From Spirochaetales bacterium (lineage in GTDB: Bacteria; Spirochaetota; Spirochaetia; DSM-2461), in contig JAKSCK010000037.1 of NCBI GenBank assembly GCA_022360655.1, positions 1 through 32,726 on the forward strand: 32,726 nt of DNA, read 5' to 3'. The position numbers were made by a program, and so were the translations under genes. Below are positions 7,947 through 16,035 of this stretch, piece after piece. The notes beneath the pieces were generated by a model. That model saw nothing but the letters and a program-made list of their open reading frames with translations, made no database searches and had not been told where the DNA came from. Numbering within the stretch: the stretch's first letter is position 1; the number at the start of each line of letters is the position of its first letter.

Positions 7947-10900
7947 TTACTCAAAACGGATGTCATCGATGTAGTAGACACCTGGTGTAAAGGTTCCGCT
8001 GGAACCACCAGCTTTGGGGTGCCAGAATCCAATGGCTTTGAACTTGGAGAAGTCTACGGTACTCACACTGGAAAGTGTGATGGTATAGGTACTCCAATCT
8101 CCACTGGTTGATGTGGCCGTGAGACCTAAGAGATTGACGGAGTGGGTTCCTGGAGTATCGTTAGCATCATCAAGTTTGAGCTCCATGTAATCCACGGAGG
8201 AAGCTAAACTGGATGTGTTCACAGCAAACTTGAGCGTGGTGAAGCTGGATGCATCGACACCGGAAGCGTTCTCAATAAAACCTCCTCCCCATTGGGTGGC
8301 TGCAGGATCAGCGGTGAGGTCAATCTTGATGGAACTTCCTGTGGATCCTAACTGAACGGTGGAGTCAATTGTGGCATCAACACCGCCGCCATTGGCATTG
8401 TGGAGCATGCGCGCTGTGAAGCTGTTCTGGAGACTGTCATCAAAGAGACGACCGTTGAATGTGACAGGAGCTGTGACTGTGAGGTTGACGGTGACAGTCT
8501 GTGATCCAAGAGTTCCGGTAATGGTGGATGTTCCTGCAGAAACCGCCGTAATTTCTCCATTGGAATCCACGGTTGCTACGCCTGTATTGCTTGATGTCCA
8601 AGTGAGATAGGCGGAAAGTCCAGAATCAGCATGACCTCCTGTGACCTGGATGGAATTGGAAGAGACCGTATAGTTTGCTGCTCCCACATTGATGTCACTG
8701 GTATTACCAGCTTGAACGGAGCGAGTTGCATTGGCTGGTGTTCCAAGACTTGTGAGGCTCACTCCTGAGAGATTTTCAAACTTGATGTCATCCAGGTAGA
8801 TGTCTGCTCCTGCCCCATCTGCAGTAAAGAAAAGGGTTGTGGCTGCGGTGAGGAGAGATGGATTGGGTATGGGTAGAATGAACTGAGTCCAGCTTGTGGT
8901 GAGGTTGACATTGGCAAGGAAGGCTTCATAAACAGAACCGGCTTCAAATCCAATCTTGTCAATGGTGGTTGCCGAGGCTGCACGGGCATAGAAGGTGAGA
9001 GCGGTGTAGTTGCTTAAATTCTGGGTACCACTCGCTGCAACAGTGTAGGCTGCTCCATTCCAGTCAGAAACGGAAGACCAGTCCACATGGAGTGCCATTG
9101 TTCCGGCATACGGATTGCTTGCACTGTTGCTTATGGTAAATCCATTATCACCGTTCCAAATGGTTGGTGCCGCGAGAATTGATGCTGGGGCATCTTCATA
9201 GATGGTGAGAGCTGGTGTGCTTGTGCTACCACTTTCAAAACGGATGTCATCAATGTAGTACACACCAGGAGTAAAGGTTCCACTTGCCCCTCCTACTCGT
9301 GGATGCCAGAATCCTATGGATTTGAACTGAGAGAAATCCACCGTTGTGATACCAGAAAGGGTGATGGTGTAAGTTTCCCAGTTTCCATCGGTAGCTGTTG
9401 GGGTTAAGTCCAAGAGGTTGACTGAATGGGTTCCAGGAGAGGTATTGGTATCTTCCAGTTTGAGCTCCATGTAATTCACATTGCTGTTGAGGTTTGAGGT
9501 ATCTATAGCAAACTTGAGAGTGGTGAAGCTGGATGCATCGACACCGGAAGCGTTCTCAACAAAACCTCCTCCCCATTGGGTGGCTGCAGGATCGGCAGTG
9601 AGGTCAATTTTGATGGAACTTCCTGTGGATCCTAACTGAACGGTGGAGTCAATTGTGGCATCAACACCGCCGCCATTGGCATTGTGAAGCATTCGAGCAG
9701 AGAAGCCTCCTTGAAGGCTGTCATCAAAAATGCGGCCGGTGAAGGAAATGGGGGCTGTCACCGTGAGGTTTACAGTGACACTTTGTCCACTATGAGTACC
9801 TGTAATGGTTGAGGTACCCGCAGCGACACCAGTAATCACACCATTGGCATCAACAGTAGCCACACTTGTATTGCTGGATGTCCAGGTTAAGTAAGAGGAA
9901 AGACCAGCGGTTGAATGTCCACCAGTGACCTGGATGGAATTGGATGCAACTGTAAAGTTTGCAGCTCCCACATTTATGGCACTGGTACTGCCAACTTGGA
10001 TGGATCGAGTAGCATCGGCTGGAGCACCAAAGCTGGTCAGACTGATGCCAGAGAGGTTTTCAAACTGGATGTCATCCAGATAGATGTTGGCTCCTGCACC
10101 ATCAGCAGCAAAGAAGAGATTAGTGGCCGCAGTGAGTTTAGATGGATTGGGTATGGGGAGAATAAACTGAGTCCAGGTTGTGGTGAGGCTCACATTGGCA
10201 AGGAAGGTTTCAAAGGAGGATCCTGCTCCGAATCCCAGTCTATCAATGGTGGTGTTTGCCGCTGCTCGAGCATAGAAGGTGAGAGCTGTATAATCACTCA
10301 AATCCTGGGTTCCACTCGCGGCAACATCATAGGCTGCTCCATTCCAATCGGAAACTGAAGACCAATCAAGATTGAGAGACATGGTTCCCGCATAGGGATT
10401 TGATGCACTGTTGCTCGCTGTGAAGCCATTGTTTCCATTCCAGAATGTGGGGCTTGATAGAAGTGATGCTGGTGCATCTTCGTAAAGGACCAGTTCATTT
10501 GTACTACCACCAGTCCCAGGATCTCCACCTGAACCAGGACTACCACTGTCAGTATCAAAGCGGATATCATCTACATAATACACACCGGGTGTGAAGGTTC
10601 CGGATGATCCTCCTGCTCTCGGATGCCAGAATCCTATGGATTTGAATTGAGTAAAGTCCACAGTGGTGATAGAAGACAGAGTGATGGAATAGGTATTCCA
10701 ATCCCCATTTGTTGCTGTTGGAGTTAAGCCCAAGAGATTCACAGAATGCGTTCCAGGAGTTGTCATGGCATCTTCTAGCTTCAGTTCCATGTAATCCACA
10801 TTGGAATTTAGGCTAGAGGTATTCACGGAGAATTTCAGAGTGGTGAAACTGGATGCATCCACCCCTACCACATTCTCAATGTACCCACCACCCCATTGGG

Positions 10901-11924
10901 TGGCTGCAGGACTGGCGGTGAGGTCTATTCTGACCGAGCTACCTGAAGCTCCAAATTGAATGGAATTGTCGAGGGGAGCCTCAATTCCGCCACCATTGGC
11001 ATTGTGTAAGACACGAGCTGCAAAGCTATTTTGAAGACTGTCATCAAAAATTCTTCCTGTGAATGTCACAGGAGCTGAAACGTTCACAGTGATGCTGACC
11101 GATTGATCTCCAAGACTTCCTGTTATTGTGGCTGTACCGGCTGAAACACCTGTGATTTGCCCATTGGAATCGACGGTTGCCACCCCTGGATTATTTGAAG
11201 ACCAAGAAAGGTAGGAGGAAATGCCTGCATCTCCACCGCTAATCAAAATAGTATTTGTTCCATCAGACATGGTGACAGTTGGTACCACAACGCGAGTTGT
11301 GCGTTCGGCCACAACACTCAGTGTTGTCTCTGAGGGGGCTGCTAATGAGCTGATGGTTAATCCCTCAATGGTTTCATAACCCACATTATCCACAAAGATA
11401 TTGGCAGATCCTAATCCATCAACAACATAGAGAACATTACTGACGTTGGTTAAAGTGCTTGGATTTGGAAGCGGAAGGATGAATTTGGTCCAAGTTGTGG
11501 GAATGGTCACATTGCTCAGAAAAATTTCATGATTGCTACCAGTTGAGGCACCTAAACCCACTTTATCAATTGTGACTGGAGCTTCTGTTCGAGCCCAAAA
11601 AGACAATGCATTAAAACCGGACAAATTGGTGGAACCTCCATTGAGGATGTTGAAGGCCACACCATTCCAATCCGATGCTGAGCTCCAATCAATGTTGGCT
11701 GCAAGACTTCCATCGTAGGATTCTGTGGAGTCAAAACGAATCTCAAATCCGTTGTCTCCATTCCAGAAAGCCACATCTAAGGGACTCAGTCCTTCAGCAA
11801 ATATTCTGCCGTTAAAGGTCTGATTTGTTGTGTCTGTGTCGTCGTCGACTTGGAGTAGTGGGTTTCGACAAGCTGCAAGAATCAAGATCGATAGGGCGAC
11901 TGCCGCGAAAACTCGATACTTCAT
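7947..11924 (-). CDS. Large lipoprotein with three CBM-like/Big2/CBM-like units
   Basis: This 1325-residue surface-type lipoprotein (lipobox LAAC, Cys19) has no recognisable catalytic domain. After a short acidic linker (VDDDTDTTN) it has three copies of a unit of about 430 residues, at roughly 37-469, 470-897 and 898-1325. Each unit has three parts. The first is a beta-sandwich of about 140 residues (FWNGDNGF, DWSSxSDWNG, ILPIPNPS). The second is a bacterial Ig-like Big_2 domain (SYLTWTSSNTxVATVDxNGxITGVxAGTxTITG). The third is another beta-sandwich (ARxLHNANGGG, QWGGG, PGVYYxDDIRF). The two beta-sandwich types resemble carbohydrate-binding modules of the galactose-binding fold, but I cannot assign CBM families. 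The ATG at 11924 has GGAGG five bases upstream, so I prefer it to the longer frame. It is a probable glucan-capture protein for the neighbouring hydrolases. Confidence 0.8.
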   Translation of the reverse strand: MKYRVFAAVALSILILAACRNPLLQVDDDTDTTNQTFNGRIFAEGLSPLDVAFWNGDNGFEIRFDSTESYDGSLAANIDWSSASDWNGVAFNILNGGSTNLSGFNALSFWARTEAPVTIDKVGLGASTGSNHEIFLSNVTIPTTWTKFILPLPNPSTLTNVSNVLYVVDGLGSANIFVDNVGYETIEGLTISSLAAPSETTLSVVAERTTRVVVPTVTMSDGTNTILISGGDAGISSYLSWSSNNPGVATVDSNGQITGVSAGTATITGSLGDQSVSITVNVSAPVTFTGRIFDDSLQNSFAARVLHNANGGGIEAPLDNSIQFGASGSSVRIDLTASPAATQWGGGYIENVVGVDASSFTTLKFSVNTSSLNSNVDYMELKLEDAMTTPGTHSVNLLGLTPTATNGDWNTYSITLSSITTVDFTQFKSIGFWHPRAGGSSGTFTPGVYYVDDIRFDTDSGSPGSGGDPGTGGSTNELVLYEDAPASLLSSPTFWNGNNGFTASNSASNPYAGTMSLNLDWSSVSDWNGAAYDVAASGTQDLSDYTALTFYARAAANTTIDRLGFGAGSSFETFLANVSLTTTWTQFILPIPNPSKLTAATNLFFAADGAGANIYLDDIQFENLSGISLTSFGAPADATRSIQVGSTSAINVGAANFTVASNSIQVTGGHSTAGLSSYLTWTSSNTSVATVDANGVITGVAAGTSTITGTHSGQSVTVNLTVTAPISFTGRIFDDSLQGGFSARMLHNANGGGVDATIDSTVQLGSTGSSIKIDLTADPAATQWGGGFVENASGVDASSFTTLKFAIDTSNLNSNVNYMELKLEDTNTSPGTHSVNLLDLTPTATDGNWETYTITLSGITTVDFSQFKSIGFWHPRVGGASGTFTPGVYYIDDIRFESGSTSTPALTIYEDAPASILAAPTIWNGDNGFTISNSASNPYAGTMALHVDWSSVSDWNGAAYTVAASGTQNLSNYTALTFYARAASATTIDKIGFEAGSVYEAFLANVNLTTSWTQFILPIPNPSLLTAATTLFFTADGAGADIYLDDIKFENLSGVSLTSLGTPANATRSVQAGNTSDINVGAANYTVSSNSIQVTGGHADSGLSAYLTWTSSNTGVATVDSNGEITAVSAGTSTITGTLGSQTVTVNLTVTAPVTFNGRLFDDSLQNSFTARMLHNANGGGVDATIDSTVQLGSTGSSIKIDLTADPAATQWGGGFIENASGVDASSFTTLKFAVNTSSLASSVDYMELKLDDANDTPGTHSVNLLGLTATSTSGDWSTYTITLSSVSTVDFSKFKAIGFWHPKAGGSSGTFTPGVYYIDDIRFE
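8241..8402 (-). repeat. Near-identical direct repeat within lipoprotein gene, copy 1
   Basis: This 162-base stretch matches 9525-9686 with only four differences by eye, at a spacing of 1284 bases (428 codons). It encodes part of the third domain of unit 3 (VDASSFTTLKF back to NANGGG). Such near identity at DNA level, including third positions, points to recent duplication or gene conversion within the gene. Confidence 0.85.
9525..9686 (-). repeat. Near-identical direct repeat within lipoprotein gene, copy 2
   Basis: This is the partner of 8241-8402, in the third domain of unit 2. The equivalent part of unit 1 (near 10845-11006) keeps the protein pattern but differs at many bases. Units 2 and 3 are therefore the younger pair, or the pair that has been homogenised. 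Confidence 0.85.
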
Positions 11925-11927
11925 ACA

Positions 11928-11942
11928 AACCTCCATGAGGTT
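11928..11942 (-). promoter_or_regulatory. Hairpin covering the ribosome-binding site of the large lipoprotein gene
   Basis: On the minus strand AACCTC-ATG-GAGGTT forms a 6-bp stem with a 3-base loop, and the GGAGG it contains is the ribosome-binding site for the ATG at 11924. A second hairpin (11954-11973, CCGCCTC/GAGGCGG) lies just upstream, between the preceding stop codon and this site. The two could tune translation of the lipoprotein relative to the hydrolase; this is inference. Confidence 0.4.
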
Positions 11943-11980
11943 GTCGTTACGAACCGCCTCCCACTTGAGGCGGCCAAGAA

Positions 11981-14900
11981 TTACCAACTCAATGTGAGAT
12001 AAGCCAGAACCTCCATTCGCCATTTTTCACCAGCAAGGGTTTGGTCCTCTGGGCTAAACTCGTTATAGGTTCGTCCTCTCCATTGAACTCCGAGACGGTT
12101 ATCTGTTGAGAGGACAGAGGGAATTTCAAATCCATGGGAAATATCAAGAGACCATTGGAGGGGGAAGGTGAGATTCAACTGACGCATCCAATCCGCTGGT
12201 CCCCATCCATTCACGTCAATAGAACCGGATATGGCCCATTTCCAGGCTCGGAGAGTAAGGTCCCCTCCCCAGTAATGAACCAGTCGAGTATCGGAGCCCC
12301 AACTCTGCCCCATGCCTCCCTTCAGTCCGGCAAGGAATCGAATTCCAGGTGCGGCATTCCAAACAAGTCGACCTGTCAGAGACCATAATCCACTTACTGC
12401 AGGAAGCCCGGCCGGGAAGGATTCAAAAAGCCCATTGGCATTTTTGTAGTAATGAGCATCAGTTGGCCCCTCTAAGATGGAATAAAGAACGGACACATAT
12501 CCGGCGATACGGGCATTTTCCCGTTCTGCATTATTCCAATCAAAGAAATAGGTGTCTCCTGTCGGATCCATTGCAAGGACAAGTTCCACTTGGTAAGACT
12601 CCCGGCTTCCCCACACCGCGACAGGATTGAATTGGGCTAAGCGTGGAGGATCTGAAACAAGGGAGCGGGGATAAGAGAGGGGGATACGGACAAGGACTCG
12701 GGGTGTGATGGACAGCCATCCATATTGGAATTGCAATCCAGCTTGAACTTCATGCCGATTTCCTGTCCCCACATCGGGGATTTGGGATCCATTCCGGCGG
12801 AAATACACATGAGAAGAGGCCACACGGCCAGCATAGGTATATTCAGCAAAAAGAGTGGTGTAGAGAAATATCTGAGAAGTGAGACTGACTTTCCCAGAGA
12901 GTGTATCCAGAACATGAATTTGCCGTTTTTCTGTCGCGTAATCCCCGGTTGATGGATCAAAATAGACATGGTTGTATTCATCACCATAGAATTGCGAACC
13001 AGAGAATAGAACTCCCATATCAAGGGTGAACCAGGGGAGGAGATTGAGTCCCAACCATCCGCTTGCCCGCCTTCCACTCGGAAGGGGGTTGGCCTGAGTG
13101 GATTGGGTTCGAGAAAATTCTTCGACATACATGAGTGAGAAGGAGAGCAAATCACCGTTTCGGTAATATTTTCCCATGATTTGGGGATCTGCTCCCCAAT
13201 AGATTTCCGGTCCACCGTAGATTTTCAATCCTTCCAGAAATTCCTTTCCAGTAAATTCAAGCCCAAAGGGAGCCTTTGAGTCATCAATATCCATTCCCAC
13301 AAAATCAAAGGATTCAGGAAGAAGATGGAAGTAATCTCCTTCAGCAGCCCAGTCTGTGTGACCATTATGGTAGTAAAAATCAATATCAGAAAAACGTGTT
13401 TCCCATTCAAGATAAGCATCGTAAATCTCAACATTGGAAACATTTGTGCGGCTTTCAGCAATTTCACCGCTGGCCTCGAAAGCGCGAACATCCAAGCTTT
13501 GTGCTTCCAGTTCAAAGTCGGTCTGAAGAGAGTGTCCTTGAAGACGTAGTGTTAGGCCCAGATACACATCTTGGAGAGGCATTAAATCTGTTCCGAGATA
13601 AGCCCACTCTCCCACGGATGTGGAGACTCCATCAAAGGTTCTGTCGGCCACATCCACATCACTGAAACTACTGAGAACAGCAAAACCAACTTCTCCTCGG
13701 AAATTGGCTGAGAAGCGCTCTTTTCGGTTTTGTACCACTGCAGCGATTTTGGCTTGATTCACAAAGGGACGAATATCCATGGAAAAATGTTCTGTGATTT
13801 CTTCTGGAGTGCTTTCGATTTGATTGAGTTCCCAAATTTCTTTGAGCACAAAATAGGCGGCGCGTGGACGGCGTTCATGGATGCCGTCCTTCTTGACAGT
13901 GCTTTGAGCCACGATACCCCACCATTCCTCGTTCATGTTGTTCTCACCAGGAACAGAGTCATAAATGTAGGCTCCGTTGGCCCAACTGGCATGAGTGTCG
14001 TGAATGTCGAGGTTTTCAACTTGAAAAGCCTTCCACCATTCATCCATCCATTGAAAAACAAATCCGCCAAGAGTGTTCTGGTACCCACCCTTTCCATAGG
14101 ATTGCCGATAGATTTCTTCCCATTGGCTTTTGAGGTAGAGGGCTTGGTTGAATTGGTCTTCCCGTTCTTCTGCCGCATTGTAGGCATCAGCCCCAAACTC
14201 TGTGTACACAACAGGAACATCAAGTGTTTCGGCGATGCTTTGGTAAAAGAGTTCTTGGGAGGCATCACCTCTGTAGGTGTTCACGCCAAGTATGTCTAGG
14301 GATGGCACCAACGTATCAATCAAATTCAGGTATTGAATATCACCATTCACAATGCCCACGGGTTTTGTTGGATCAATGTCTTTGATGATTTGAATTCCTT
14401 CTTCTAAGAGGCTGTAAAGATAGCCAGCACGAACTTCAAGGCGTTGTCCCACTGGAAGATCTTCAATTTCATCACTGTCCCATTCCAAACCATAATTACC
14501 TTCATTCCCCAGCATGTAGAAGAGAACTCCTGGCACTCCCACATAGGGTTGAATGGATTTGGCAAGATCCTTGAGAATCGCCTCTCTGGCTCGAAGATCG
14601 GCATAATTTGTTTTGGGGTACCACCGTCCATCAACAGTGATTCCATAGCGACCCATCAAGGGATTCACAATGGAATAGATTCCATATCGGTGGAACAAAT
14701 AGGTGATCCATTCAGGGGGGACATCGGCAAACACTCGGATGGAATTGACTCCCATCTCCTGCATGAGAGCCCCGTCTCGGTCCATCATTTTTTGGATGAA
14801 ATCCTTGGGTTGATCCCAAAGGCTATAGCTGTAGTTTTCTCCTATGGGAGTGAATGACCATACGACTCCATGTATAGCCATGGGCTGTCCATCCACCAAC

Positions 14901-15013
14901 AGTCGCCATCCTTCTTCAGGATTCTTGGCCACTTTTACCCATGGGTTTGCGGAGATTGGAAAAGCCATCATCATAAAAAGCAGGAGGAAAGCTAAGCCTC
15001 TATTAGAGCGCAT
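11981..15013 (-). CDS. Clan GH-A glycoside hydrolase fused to outer-membrane beta-barrel
   Basis: This 1010-residue protein has a signal peptide ending ISA-NPW. Residues of about 25-430 look like a clan GH-A (beta/alpha)8 glycosidase, closest in style to GH2/GH5-like enzymes. The expected acid/base is Glu171 (YMLGNEGNYG) and the nucleophile Glu272 (YTEFGADAY). Residues of about 435-1010 are unlike any catalytic or binding module I know. They consist of many alternating polar/hydrophobic strands flanked by aromatics (LGLNLLPWFTLDMGVLF, LQFQYGWLSITPRVLV) and end in MEVLAYLTLSW, an aromatic-terminated last strand like the outer-membrane barrel insertion signal. The protein would thus anchor itself in the outer membrane. 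The start at 15013 has AAAGGAGG six bases upstream and overlaps the CBM9 gene by 11 bases. The exact GH family and substrate are unknown; beta-1,3-glucan is inferred from context. Confidence 0.75.
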   Translation of the reverse strand: MRSNRGLAFLLLFMMMAFPISANPWVKVAKNPEEGWRLLVDGQPMAIHGVVWSFTPIGENYSYSLWDQPKDFIQKMMDRDGALMQEMGVNSIRVFADVPPEWITYLFHRYGIYSIVNPLMGRYGITVDGRWYPKTNYADLRAREAILKDLAKSIQPYVGVPGVLFYMLGNEGNYGLEWDSDEIEDLPVGQRLEVRAGYLYSLLEEGIQIIKDIDPTKPVGIVNGDIQYLNLIDTLVPSLDILGVNTYRGDASQELFYQSIAETLDVPVVYTEFGADAYNAAEEREDQFNQALYLKSQWEEIYRQSYGKGGYQNTLGGFVFQWMDEWWKAFQVENLDIHDTHASWANGAYIYDSVPGENNMNEEWWGIVAQSTVKKDGIHERRPRAAYFVLKEIWELNQIESTPEEITEHFSMDIRPFVNQAKIAAVVQNRKERFSANFRGEVGFAVLSSFSDVDVADRTFDGVSTSVGEWAYLGTDLMPLQDVYLGLTLRLQGHSLQTDFELEAQSLDVRAFEASGEIAESRTNVSNVEIYDAYLEWETRFSDIDFYYHNGHTDWAAEGDYFHLLPESFDFVGMDIDDSKAPFGLEFTGKEFLEGLKIYGGPEIYWGADPQIMGKYYRNGDLLSFSLMYVEEFSRTQSTQANPLPSGRRASGWLGLNLLPWFTLDMGVLFSGSQFYGDEYNHVYFDPSTGDYATEKRQIHVLDTLSGKVSLTSQIFLYTTLFAEYTYAGRVASSHVYFRRNGSQIPDVGTGNRHEVQAGLQFQYGWLSITPRVLVRIPLSYPRSLVSDPPRLAQFNPVAVWGSRESYQVELVLAMDPTGDTYFFDWNNAERENARIAGYVSVLYSILEGPTDAHYYKNANGLFESFPAGLPAVSGLWSLTGRLVWNAAPGIRFLAGLKGGMGQSWGSDTRLVHYWGGDLTLRAWKWAISGSIDVNGWGPADWMRQLNLTFPLQWSLDISHGFEIPSVLSTDNRLGVQWRGRTYNEFSPEDQTLAGEKWRMEVLAYLTLSW

Positions 15014-15875
15014 TTCCAGCCTCCTTTCGTTCTGAGGGCAACGCCACCACCTGTCCATTGCCCCATACAGAGGGATCAAACCACGGTGTGTCCTTTTCAC
15101 TCATCCAATGAACCATACGATCACGTTCGGTTTCATCCGCGTCATTGACTTGAAAATCACAACGTACTTTTTGATTGAGGGAAAGAGATTCAATCATCAT
15201 GAGGCTGAGGGGGATGGATGCTTCAATTTCATATCCGCCATCAAAATAAACGGCTGAAGCACCAAAAATTGCACCGTCTTCTCCCTGAACCATATACGCT
15301 CCAACAGTGCGTTGATTGATGACGATGTCTACATCAGTAGAATTGGTTTTACTTCGAGGAACCAATCGGACTTGGTTATCTCCCCGCTGGTATTTTTTAT
15401 GTTTGGTGGTGTTGCTTCCAAAGAAGAATTCCGGTGTATCACTCCGCCAAGCCATAGAACCTGGAAGATAATTTTCATGCGTTAAATCATCCGTCACTCG
15501 GATGTAAACAAAGAGATTGGTTCCATCTGTACGGAGAACAAAGAATCCTTCTGCATCATCTGGCTGATGATTCCCGCCATAAACCGCCAGCCGAGTGAGA
15601 GCACCATCAAGTCCTAGCCATTCCGAAAAGTTTCCATCAATGATGGGGATGTTTTCCTGGCTGGAATAAACCGGAATAATGGTGGATTCGTCTGGCTTGA
15701 AAAGCTCAAAGTCGTCAGGAAGGCTGGATTCTTCTGGAATCCAAGGAGGATCCATCACATGTTTTGGGTAGTTGGTGACACAACTGCTTAGGATGGAGAG
15801 GAACAGTATGAAGAGGCACCTCGAGAAGATGTTTTTAGGATTTAGAGGAATGTAGACGTCTTCTTTTTTGTCCAT
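15003..15875 (-). CDS. CBM9-like domain lipoprotein
   Basis: This 290-residue lipoprotein (lipobox LSSC, Cys32) consists of a linker of about 40 residues and then one CBM9-like domain. That domain begins IPIIDGNFSEWLG and continues through FVYIRVTDDLTHEN, a TPEFFFG strand, GGYEIEASIPLSLM and CDFQVNDADETERDR to HWMSEKDTPWFDPSVWG. These are the standard landmarks of the xylanase-type CBM9 fold, which binds sugar ends or soluble saccharides. The ATG at 15875 has GGTGGG about eight bases upstream; an in-frame GTG at 15887 is less likely. It is the first gene of the operon, next to the divergent LacI-family gene, and its stop overlaps the start of the barrel-fused hydrolase, suggesting that the two proteins act together at the cell surface. 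Confidence 0.8.
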   Translation of the reverse strand: MDKKEDVYIPLNPKNIFSRCLFILFLSILSSCVTNYPKHVMDPPWIPEESSLPDDFELFKPDESTIIPVYSSQENIPIIDGNFSEWLGLDGALTRLAVYGGNHQPDDAEGFFVLRTDGTNLFVYIRVTDDLTHENYLPGSMAWRSDTPEFFFGSNTTKHKKYQRGDNQVRLVPRSKTNSTDVDIVINQRTVGAYMVQGEDGAIFGASAVYFDGGYEIEASIPLSLMMIESLSLNQKVRCDFQVNDADETERDRMVHWMSEKDTPWFDPSVWGNGQVVALPSERKEAGNAL

Positions 15876-15931
15876 CTTATGACCCACCTAAATCAACTGT
15901 TGCCGCGGTGGGATGAAGATTCCTTGAGTTT

Positions 15932-15970
15932 TTGTTTAAGAAAATACAGAGAATTGTTATGTATACGTAT
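15932..15970 (+). promoter_or_regulatory. Candidate promoter and LacI-type operator
   Basis: TTGTTT (15932-15937) and TGTTAT (15955-15960) are spaced by 17 bases and form a plausible promoter for the regulator gene. The palindrome ATACGTAT (15963-15970), with the central CG usual in LacI-family operators, follows directly at the expected transcription start. It lies in the 160-base divergent region, so one operator could control both the regulator and the eight-gene glucan operon. No experimental support is visible; the call rests on position and symmetry. Confidence 0.4.
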
Positions 15971-15997
15971 TCTTTATGATTTACTGGGAATTGCTTG

Positions 15998-16030
15998 CAC
16001 TCCCTTGTTACATTGCAGTTGCAAGGAGTG
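15998..16030 (+). promoter_or_regulatory. Hairpin sequestering the regulator's ribosome-binding site
   Basis: CACTCCCTTG (15998-16007) can pair with CAAGGAGTG (16022-16030), with one bulged C and a 14-base loop. This buries the AAGGAG that serves the LacI-family start codon at 16036. It could keep repressor levels low. This is inference from pairing alone. Confidence 0.35.
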
Positions 16031-16035
16031 GCATC

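Noticed and set aside
8241..11006. Regular repeats that could suggest a CRISPR or satellite array
   Set aside because: The repeats are in frame, about 1.3 kb apart and encode protein domains; there are no short repeat-spacer units.
13730..14299. 189-codon + strand frame inside the barrel-fused hydrolase gene
   Set aside because: It is the antisense shadow of the catalytic domain, whose active-site motifs are clear on the minus strand.
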